From Ophiothrix spiculata (Eukaryota > Echinodermata > Ophiuroidea > Amphilepidida > Ophiotrichidae): a stretch of 40,910 nt of DNA. How positions within the stretch are numbered: the stretch's first letter is position 1; each line of letters opens with the position of its first letter. The position numbers and the translations under genes were made by a program. Below are positions 33,303-40,910 of this stretch, piece by piece. Below the pieces are notes generated by a model. The model worked only from the letters and a program-made list of their open reading frames with translations. It made no database searches and was not told where the DNA came from. The stretch is taken from assembly GCA_000969725.1 (NCBI GenBank), contig JXSR01S032223.1; one strand, written 5' to 3'.

Positions 33303-34454
33303 TCAAACTTCATTTTCGTCTATTTTATCTAATCCCACATAAACATTTGCATCGTGTGTTGTTTCTTTTCCTGTGCGCGAATTTCTACGATAATAGTAAT
33401 ATTTCAATCCACAAACTCCATTTACAGTTAATGAAAAAGTAAGCATTATAGTAATTGCGACAGTCGTAGGTATTGCCCAATTACAGTGGTTGTAAGATAA
33501 AGCTTTAGTATTTTGCATGTCTGGCGATGTATCAGGTGGTTTTGCGGTACTTTCTTGTGGCGGCAGATATTTAGATGTTCTATCCATCGTCTGCAAATAA
33601 TGTTCTCTTGGTAAAGAAACTGACGGAACAACGGTAGGAATATTTGATCTTTCTATAACCTTTGTTGATGTTAATGGAACTGAGGTAATGCTGATGACAT
33701 CAACAGATAAAAGATCAATTGTACAGTTTAGTTCCGTATCAGTAAAGAGTTTGCTTTCAACATTGCACATAAATCTTGTCAAATCTTTATTCACAGTTAG
33801 TACATTTTGCACATAAGAGTCACTTTTTATCATGTTACCAGTCAGTTCCTGAGGAGAATCCATATCAAACCACTGTAATGTAACATCATCTTGACATACG
33901 TCATCAATACTGCAAAGCAGATTTGTTTTATCTACAGTTAAGCTTACAGAACATGTTGGAACATTCGGTCTTGAAGCTATACATACATTCCTCTCAACAT
34001 AAATTGTCATGCTTGATCCATATCTATAAAGACATCTCAAGATTCCAGAGTCCACTGAAGTCACATTGGAGATAACCAGATTTGAATAGCGCGCTCTTAT
34101 ACTAAGCGTTCCTTCGTTGATAGTAACACGTGGTATTTGGTAATGCGTATTCAAGGTGTATACTTCGGTATCACGTGATCTATTTCGATAATGGCTCCAA
34201 CTAAATGTGCCATCCGACACAGGTGTATCAATAATACAAAAGTATGTCAATGATTCTCCTTCGCGGAAAACTCTATTCGTTTGTGATATGGATAAATGTG
34301 GTTCTGAAGCTTGGCTGCGAGTCGGTAAGATAAGATGAAGACAAATGAGAAAAAGGAGGGAGTATTTTGAATATGACTTGAAATTTGTAACATGTGCTCC
34401 AGTCATTATGATCATTCCAGAGCATGTACACTCAATTGTCACTATTGTAAACAT
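33303..34454 (-). CDS. Intronless Ig-domain type I membrane receptor, paralogue A
   Basis: One uninterrupted frame of 383 codons. Met14 or Met17 is a likelier start than Met1, because the signal peptide core (YSLLFLICLHLIL, residues 31-43) then sits normally near the N-terminus, with cleavage probable after RSQA. Ig domain 1 (about 50-155) has C73, W86 and DSGILRC with C141, a V/I-like pattern. Domain 2 (about 156-248) has cysteines 158, 168, 181, 187, 230, 244 and W195. Next come a Ser/Thr/Pro-rich stalk (255-320), a TM helix (about 328-350) and a 33-residue tail with NVYVGL at 370-375, a YxxL motif. N-glycosylation sequons are at N91, N130 and N243. Its divergent neighbour at 37298 shares the layout and the domain 2 cysteines, so these are paralogues. 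The ligand is unknown. A surface recognition or adhesion role is inferred from the domains only. Confidence 0.8.
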   Translation of the reverse strand: MFTIVTIECTCSGMIIMTGAHVTNFKSYSKYSLLFLICLHLILPTRSQASEPHLSISQTNRVFREGESLTYFCIIDTPVSDGTFSWSHYRNRSRDTEVYTLNTHYQIPRVTINEGTLSIRARYSNLVISNVTSVDSGILRCLYRYGSSMTIYVERNVCIASRPNVPTCSVSLTVDKTNLLCSIDDVCQDDVTLQWFDMDSPQELTGNMIKSDSYVQNVLTVNKDLTRFMCNVESKLFTDTELNCTIDLLSVDVISITSVPLTSTKVIERSNIPTVVPSVSLPREHYLQTMDRTSKYLPPQESTAKPPDTSPDMQNTKALSYNHCNWAIPTTVAITIMLTFSLTVNGVCGLKYYYYRRNSRTGKETTHDANVYVGLDKIDENEV

Positions 34455-35559
34455 GATGAAGAAAGTGTCAAATAATCTTAATCATTAGCTATCTATGATA
34501 GATCTTTAAAGTTAGACTTTAGTTGTGTTTGCTACAGTTTACCTGAAATTGTTCGTCTTGCTAGCTGAGTGTGATAGAGATGCACTTTGGTGATTTCCCG
34601 GGGTGAACATACCACATTGCAGTCTAAACATGGTGTATTAAAATTGGTTATATAAACATTATAAGCTTACTGCTTCGTTCTCTACTCTATAGCTCTCCAT
34701 TCTCACACAGATCCATGTTAAACAGTGCGTTTTATGCCATTATTATATCACAATCACCGACAATATTTCAAAATTCTAACTTTATGTGATAATGTGAAAT
34801 TAAATTCCTCATAGGCCTATTGCTATTGAAGCCAAGTGGATCTGCAAGGGCTAAGCTTTTTAAGCTTAACTAACATGCAGTGTGTAGTGTAAAGTGTTAA
34901 CTTGGCACGATTTGTTTATTGACCCATGACCTTAGTATCTAAAGTTGAAAATATTTTGGAATAACAATGCATGCTGTTTTCAGTTGTGTTTTTCACACAT
35001 AACCATGACTGCAAATTGAAAACAAAAACATTATTTCTAATGTTCCTTTAACCAAAGTATTCTAGCCATACTTTGCTTTAACAATGGTTATTTATCTACA
35101 AATTCATGTAGGCAAATACATTATTGAAAATTAAGAAGCAAATTAAGAATTGAATAGAAAAGAGTACAACGAATCTACGTCTACTATAATCGTTTAATTA
35201 TTGAATATTTAGAGGGAAGCAAAATTACTAGATTAAAAAGTATCATTAGAATATTGTCGGCTGTTTTTATATATTTTATATAATTGGTGATTTTAACATT
35301 AATTCTCTTAGTTACAAGTGATAGGGCCGGCCAGGACTATTTGGAATTCATTTATTCTTGATTTTTTTACATTTCTAGTTTGATGCCTTAAATGCAATTA
35401 CTGAATCTACAGTAACGACCAATGAAAATATCTTAAAAATTAATGAATACCGGGGAAAGTCCTCAGTCATACTAAAGATCTCAACTTGCCATAATTATAC
35501 TAAAGCCTATAATGATGTCAAAAGGAAGGATCGTGTATAAAAATATTATACTTATAATG
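34455..35559. other. Intergenic, shared upstream region of the divergent Ig receptors (part)
   Basis: Together with 35560-37297 it forms the 2.8-kb space between the two receptor start codons. Any promoters would lie here. No clear TATA box or conserved mirrored block was identified. Retroelement debris fills the middle. Confidence 0.4.
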
Positions 35560-35800
35560 ATATTTTAAAGAAAAAAACCGTGTACAAGGGAAATCCTAGA
35601 TAACATAAATAAGTTAGAAAAAAAACCTTTGACAGAACCCTTGGAATATCACGATCCCAATTATGAATATGATAATTTAATCGCAGCTTTCAACAAATTA
35701 TACCGTGCGATCCACATAAATGATGTAAATTAAGACAACATAAGGAAATATACCATATTTCCATGGATTACTAAAGGTATAATAAATATATTATTATTAC
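35560..35800 (+). mobile_element. Degenerate LINE fragment (endonuclease/RT linker region)
   Basis: One frame reads DPNYEYDNLIAAFNKLYRAI, then a stop, then FPWITKGIIN. The PWITKGI motif is characteristic of LINE ORF2 between endonuclease and reverse transcriptase. Multiple stops show it is dead. Confidence 0.6.
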
Positions 35801-36054
35801 AATTAATTAATGACTATTCTTTGTATATAATAATATTATGTTTGCCACAAGTTGCATGTTATCTATTGAGAATGCAGTATCCAATAAAGCTGTGAATCTC
35901 TTTGTATCTATCTTTGCATTTGGTTTGATTATAATTACTTGTTATTGTCATTTATCTCTGGAACTCACTCGAAACGACAATTAAGCAATCAAAGAATGTT
36001 AACATTTTTAAAAACAAATTAAAATCCAAGTTTATTGTTGAATATTTTGGACAT

Positions 36055-36220
36055 TGAACATTTGTGTAACACCGCGGCAAAAGGGTCCAGTTGTCGGCTC
36101 GTACATGTTGCTCCTTGTAGCATATCTAATGTATGGTATTTGTATACATCAGATATGCTACAATGAGCAACATATAGGAGTCGACAACTGGACCCTTTTG
36201 CCGCGGCGGTACACATTTGT
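36055..36220. mobile_element. Foldback element with CCGCGGCAAAAGGGTCCAG arms
   Basis: The left arm (CATTTGTGTAACACCGCGGC ... GTTGCTCCTTGTAGCATATC) and the right arm are inverted copies of about 75 bases around a short loop near 36138. It lies between the divergent Ig genes. Confidence 0.85.
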
Positions 36221-36269
36221 AAAAAAATCGTTTATTCGATGAAATCACTTTTGAACTATAACCTGTGTT

Positions 36270-36487
36270 TTGGGACATTGTCTTGTGTTATTTTCGTTTT
36301 CTTTTGCAGACTGTTTTTTTGTGTAACTTTGTTAGATTATTGGGCATAATCACTTCAGCACTCCTTGGCCTTCCAATAATCTCCATAATATCAGTGTGTT
36401 TTATCTTACCGTATGTGTTTAATATGCATTCTATTTGTTTTGATATTGAAATAAATTTGAATCTGAATCTAAATCTGAATTTTCAAT
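36270..36487 (+). mobile_element. Probable LINE 3' end with TGAATC-type tail
   Basis: The sequence ends AATAAATTTGAATCTGAATC followed by further TCTAAATC/TCTGAATT units, a simple-repeat tail like those closing many invertebrate LINEs. No RT coding is visible just upstream, so the element is short or decayed. It may be the tail of the fragment at 35560 with a foldback inserted between them. Confidence 0.4.
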
Positions 36488-36907
36488 GAATCTAAATTTG
36501 CGACGGTGCAATAAGTTTTTATGAAGCTGTGACGTCATACGAAGTTCAATAGTATTCAGTTTGGTATCAATGGATTGGGGAGTTTCATACACACCACTTT
36601 TAGTACTAGTAGTTAAAGTATCAGCCTCTCAGTTGGTCTAAATAATCACATGTAAATTGAATAAGAAAATGCCAATTTTTCACAATATACCAAAGCAATC
36701 TTTTTACCGGTATATTTTCGCAGCAATTTGCCATCTTATTCAAAATACTTAGAATATTAAAAAATAGTTACAATTTATTCAACGACAATTTGTTAAAAAG
36801 AAACATCTTGACAACCTTTCTACCAATTTTCATGTTTTTCACGAACATTCTTTTCATGCCGCATTTTCAACGCGCGCTCCCCATTTTTCTCACAGACATT
36901 CTCCCAC

Positions 36908-36965
36908 GAATTTACTTACTCCGATGAAGTACTTACGTACGAAACGTCAGCAATAGTATTTTCTT
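36908..36965 (+). ncRNA. Hammerhead-like core, probably a Penelope-like element relic
   Basis: At 36921-36949 the order CCGATGA, a 4-bp stem GTAC-TTAC-GTAC, GAAA, then CGTC follows the hammerhead ribozyme plan (CUGAUGA, stem II, GAAA, very short stem III, cleavage after the C of GUC). Weak stem I pairing exists between TACTTACT before the core and AGCAATAGTA after it. Penelope-like retroelements are known to carry minimal type I hammerheads. The usual U of CUGA is C here, so activity is doubtful. No Penelope coding is visible. Confidence 0.4.
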
Positions 36966-37297
36966 ATTAAAACATCGTGGAAACACACCTTCTAGTTTCA
37001 TTCTTCATTTTTATTCTTTTGGGGGGCCAATTGTCCTCCCGTCCCCCTCACCGCCCCTGTCCACGGTATATTCTAGGACGCCCTGTATGTGCAACAAACA
37101 TGACAGATATACTAAAATAACGTATTCCATGTCATCTTGGGCATAAATTGTTACCCATATTAATAAAGCATATTAAGCAATGTAAACAGCTGGCTGTTTT
37201 TGTATCAAACAGTCACTGTAGTACAGAATATCACTGCAGTGCAATTTGTGTGTCTACAGTGTCAAGTAAAGTTATGTGACCCATATGTAATTACAAA

Positions 37298-38479
37298 ATG
37301 GCCGAATTGACCATATTTAACTACCTCTTCGTTATCATTTGCTTAAGTTTAATGCCATCAGGACATGTAGGAAGAGCACAAGAAAGACTTATACCACAGG
37401 TTGTTGTAGAAGGTGGCAACAGGACTGTTGCAGAAGGTTCATCAGTGTTATTCCACTGTGGTGTACTGAACTCTGCTATAATAGGTTCGATTTACTGGCA
37501 ACATGTTCCAGCAAATGGAGACTCGAAAATACATTTTGCATATACGCAAGATCCTAGAGTTAATGTGACCTCAGCTATCACCTATTCTGATTTTGAGATG
37601 ACAAATTTATATACTAATGACACTGGAATCATAAGTTGTATCTACACATATAGAGCGGAAGGTGTAGGTACATCAACGAATGTAAGAGCAGATACGTCCT
37701 TATGTGTTGCTTCACAGCCGTCAAATCCTTCATGCTTGGAGCAGGGTGAATCTGATAACACAGTCACATTGAGTTGTATTGCAGAGAATGTGTGTCCTGA
37801 TGATGTTACACTGAGGTGGTTTGTTGTTGAAAATAGTACAATCCACAACCTTACCGATAAAGTTAGCATAAATACATCAACTATGGACATGATGGAAAAC
37901 AGAATCAACAATAGAAGGCCTGATATAAAGCCAAGTCACTTTATTTGTAAATTAGAGAGTATATTATATCCAGATCTTCATCTCAATTGTTCCAACATTC
38001 AACAACCAGTAAGTACTTCAAACCCAATTGCAACCACGAATGAACCATCAAATCCATCATCAACAAGTAAAAATCCATGGGTAGCAATTTCCGATAGAGG
38101 CCATGATATTTCAATGACTGTTATTATTGGTGCATGTATAGGAGGGGCAGCAGTGTTTGTTATAATAGTTATAGTGATACTCATCTGTGTTCGGCATATA
38201 CGTGCTAAAAACAAATCCAAGAGAAACTTCCACGTCAAATTTGAACGCAATATTAATGGCAACATCTTCAAAGAACAAACAAGAAACGGAAACGCTATGC
38301 TAGATAAGTTAAATGACATTGATCAACTTCAACCAAAAGGTACCGAAGTACCTGACGAAGAAGAAGATGACTTTCCTGTGTACGCGAAACCTGATAAGAC
38401 AGAGAAGGTTTCAATGTCCTCTAAAACATCTACTCGGATTAAAATCCATTTGGATGAAGTAGATACAAGTTTAATATGA
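37298..38479 (+). CDS. Intronless Ig-domain type I membrane receptor, paralogue B
   Basis: A single frame of 393 codons starting at ATG in a reasonable context (ACAAAATGGCC). The signal peptide is residues 1-27 (core YLFVIICLSLM). Ig domain 1 (about 33-130) has C54, W67 and NDTGIISC with C114. Domain 2 has cysteines 136, 146, 160, 166, 217, 231 and W174, including VCPDDVTLRWF, which parallels VCQDDVTLQWF in paralogue A. A short Ser/Thr/Asn-rich stalk is followed by a TM helix (about 272-298, VIIGACIGGAAVFVIIVIV) and a 95-residue basic-then-acidic cytoplasmic tail. The tail carries EEEDDFPVYAKP (Y362), a possible SH2-binding site. There are seven N-glycosylation sequons in the ectodomain. No cytoplasmic enzyme domain is seen. 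The lack of introns across signal, Ig and TM parts is unusual for Ig genes. Confidence 0.84.
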   Translation: MAELTIFNYLFVIICLSLMPSGHVGRAQERLIPQVVVEGGNRTVAEGSSVLFHCGVLNSAIIGSIYWQHVPANGDSKIHFAYTQDPRVNVTSAITYSDFEMTNLYTNDTGIISCIYTYRAEGVGTSTNVRADTSLCVASQPSNPSCLEQGESDNTVTLSCIAENVCPDDVTLRWFVVENSTIHNLTDKVSINTSTMDMMENRINNRRPDIKPSHFICKLESILYPDLHLNCSNIQQPVSTSNPIATTNEPSNPSSTSKNPWVAISDRGHDISMTVIIGACIGGAAVFVIIVIVILICVRHIRAKNKSKRNFHVKFERNINGNIFKEQTRNGNAMLDKLNDIDQLQPKGTEVPDEEEDDFPVYAKPDKTEKVSMSSKTSTRIKIHLDEVDTSLI

Positions 38480-38646
38480 AAGAAAAATTATCAGAGTTAA
38501 AACAGTAGACCATAAACATGATAAACAGTTAATGACATTGATATACGTACATCACCGGAATCTTGCTTCAGGTAAAAGATAACAAAACATCTATGTGCAT
38601 ATTACAGTTATCGCCCACTGCACGCTACACCGCGACCTTTGCATTG

Positions 38647-38988
38647 CTAAACCAAGTCAAAGATCTTTAATTTAATCTTTAATTGACAAACAGCGCAAGT
38701 GTATCTACCCGCCACGGTCATACCAATTATCTCAATGACGTACCATGCTCCTAAGGCGTGACCGCTGTCCCAGTATAACCTGGTTAACAAGGCATTTGGG
38801 GTGTGTCTTACGTGTTTTTCAATGGACTCGATCAGGTCCTTTGAATTATCGTATGCTAATGAGTATGGTGTCATGAGAACGAGAATTTCATGATCTTGAT
38901 TGACATGTGTGTACGAAGTTGATAGCTTAAAGGATGCGAGCGTGGTGGGCCAATGAAAGTGGGTATGTCGAAACTCCTTGGCACAGGA
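38647..38988 (-). pseudogene. Unassigned open frame, possible exon or decayed gene fragment
   Basis: On the minus strand the frame is open for about 113 codons, from just after a TAA near 38990 to a stop at 38647. It includes HEILVLMTPYSLAYDNSKDL and ALLTRLYWDSGHALGAWYVI, then EIIGMTVAGRYTC. The composition looks protein-like, and the D-S-G...A-W-Y-V stretch faintly resembles the core of PLAT/LH2 domains. I cannot confirm a family, and no convincing splice sites or start context were found. It could be chance. Confidence 0.25.
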
Positions 38989-40910
38989 AATTTACACCTG
39001 AAATAACGTGGGAAATCCGAATGAGCTGACCGGGGTCTTGTTACAAAATGTACCTAGTCAGGCTTACCGTTTGGTCTTTTGAGTTCAAAAAAAATATCAC
39101 ATGAAAGCTTAATTAATCAGGAACAAAATGGTAAATGTACGAACAAAAATCGGCTGGTTAGTTTTGATACAGCGATCTTGGTAGGTTATCATCCTATACC
39201 CAAAACACGGGAAGATATCTCGGGGTCATGCATCAATTATGAGCATTGAATAGGAAATGTTGCCGATAACTGCAATATGGTCGGATACGTTTGATAAAGA
39301 CACTTCTCCCAGACGATATGATGAGCTGAAATGCAACACGGCTTAGAGACTATTTTTTGGCAAAAATGGGTTTATGGCAGATTCTTACAGATCTCTAACC
39401 ATCCTGGAAAAATGTTTACAAAATCTCGCTAAGTGGGTTAAAATCCCCCCCCCCCCAAAAAAAATGTTACTTTGGAGTCAAATATGGGTCTAATTACCAT
39501 ATTTGGGCATAACGCCCATAAAGAAATTTTACCCCCCACAAAATCAAAATTTGGAAGATAAGGGGTTCTAAAGTTGAAATTTGATCAGTTGTCCTTCAAA
39601 ACAGCTTTCGCCCATGTCCCGGAATAAAACAATAGCCAATTATTAAGAAAACATTATTTGACTAATTATCTAAATTACACCTTATCCATAAAGACATTGT
39701 ATAGAATTATCAAAATCATTATTAGCAATTTTGCGACACATTTTGATGTCCTAGCAGTCTTTTACCATTTTCTCGAAAAGTGTAAAATGGACTAAGCCGT
39801 TTTGCAAGTCTACATGACAAACGGTGTTCACAGAAGGCAAGAGTTAATTCTAATAAAATTGTTAAACACCATGATAAATCTTGTGTGGACAAAATGGATT
39901 CAAATCTTCATGCAATGGTGCAAGACATTGAAAGCACAGATAATCTTCAACCCAAAATGCCAGTTATACTGGAGACCTATGATGAAATCAAATGCGCATA
40001 ATACGCACAAATATGCTAGTATACAGGATTAAAAACGATCGATCATAATTCAAATAATTAAGGTAAACAAGAAAAATAATAACAATTTAGAAACGATTAT
40101 GAGCCTCATTATTTTGTTCTTGAGGCGTATAGGTAATGCCAATATCATAATTGATATTTCCCATCATCCTGATTCAGAAATTTCACTTTTCCCACACACA
40201 TTTGACACATGACAATTTTTGGGTATAGGAATATTACCTGACATATGACATTAAGGTGTCTCGTCCATGATAGATCTGCCCGAAGATTTCTAGTAAAAAT
40301 TGGCATGAATGATATTTTATCGATGTAGAACCGATTTTTAAAATAAAAATTGGGGGTCACCGGACTCGATTTTGCATGAGAGTCGGTTTAAAAACAGCAT
40401 TTTTGGAGGTTTTGGGGGAAAAATTAGTACAGGGGTCTAAGAGAAATGTGGCAAAAGTGACATTATTAAGTGTTGATTCAAACAAATTGCCCGAGCATTT
40501 TTGTTAATTTTTTCACAAAAGTTGCGCACAAGTATGTTCTTTCAAATAAAAAAAAATGAAAATTAATTTTCCAGAAAAATATTAAAATATGGCAATTTTT
40601 AGCGTCAAAATACTACTCAGAGTATGTGCGCATGCGTATTGCGGCACTTACCAACTCGGAAACTAGCGCGTACTGGTACGCGTGGACCAGACACCTTAAA
40701 AGATATGAACATTAAATCCCGTTGGGTCAAGAAAAGACAAACAACCAAGATCATGCAGTCAGGCAGCAGAGCCTATGCAAATGAGCTTTTAATGAGCAAT
40801 TTAATTTTCATTTCCCGGGTATATACCGGGAGAATACCAGGACAACTCGGTCGCTAGATTTTGTTTTCTCGATGTGACCTGTCGGATAGTTCGGACTTCG
40901 AACCCCTATA
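38989..40910. other. Intergenic, no supported gene
   Basis: AT-rich, with a C12/A8 run near 39447-39470 and a CG-richer patch at 40620-40690. Short frames are present, but none has recognisable protein features or matched splice sites. Confidence 0.5.

Noticed and set aside
37339..37911. Overlapping frames on both strands within Ig paralogue B
   Set aside because: Shadows of the real coding frame, which has signal peptide, Ig cysteines and TM helix.
40624..40857. 77-codon plus-strand frame near the window end
   Set aside because: No recognised motif, no splice or start support; nearby CG content is only locally raised.

Overview
This is a eukaryotic, AT-rich, intron-containing stretch from an animal genome. 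Three things point to a marine invertebrate, plausibly a non-vertebrate deuterostome such as a hemichordate: an RNF213-type giant E3 ligase gene with short exons and long introns, a chitin-binding (peritrophin-A) gene, and two divergent immunoglobulin-domain membrane receptors, all in a background of MITEs and LINE relics. The species cannot be fixed from the sequence alone. There are no bacterial operons or CRISPR arrays.

Layout. (1) 1-19375, + strand: the 3' part of an RNF213 (mysterin)-like gene. Twelve exons could be joined by splice sites and phase. They encode about 630 C-terminal residues and end in TAA at 19373-19375. A 645-base assembly gap (13527-14171) removes part of one exon. The introns carry foldback elements, TIR elements, a truncated LINE and tRNA-like fragments. 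(2) 19376-28945: a degenerate array built from copies of the stop-codon exon, then a repeat-rich intergenic stretch with TIR elements, a 350-base tandem duplication, a second copy of a 750-base dispersed repeat and two palindrome arrays. (3) 28946-30131, + strand: the last two exons of a secreted protein with a C-terminal chitin-binding type-2 domain. (4) 30297-31374: two copies of a 470-base repeat, then a tRNA-Lys-like relic. (5) 33303-34454 (-) and 37298-38479 (+): two divergent, single-exon type I membrane proteins with the same architecture: signal peptide, V-like Ig domain, six-cysteine second domain, TM helix and tyrosine-bearing tail. Between them lie LINE fragments, a foldback and a hammerhead-like, Penelope-type core. 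(6) 38480-40910: no firm gene; one minus-strand open frame of uncertain status.

How they may fit together: RNF213 is known in vertebrates as an antimicrobial and lipid-droplet E3 ligase. The Ig receptors and the chitin-binding protein look like surface or secreted recognition proteins. A shared innate-immunity theme is possible, but it rests on family knowledge and adjacency and is not shown by the sequence. The most novel-looking items are the paired intronless receptors with a conserved six-cysteine domain, and the reuse of RNF213 exon sequence: a tandem partial copy of an exon with a dead splice donor, and repeated copies of the terminal exon downstream of the stop.
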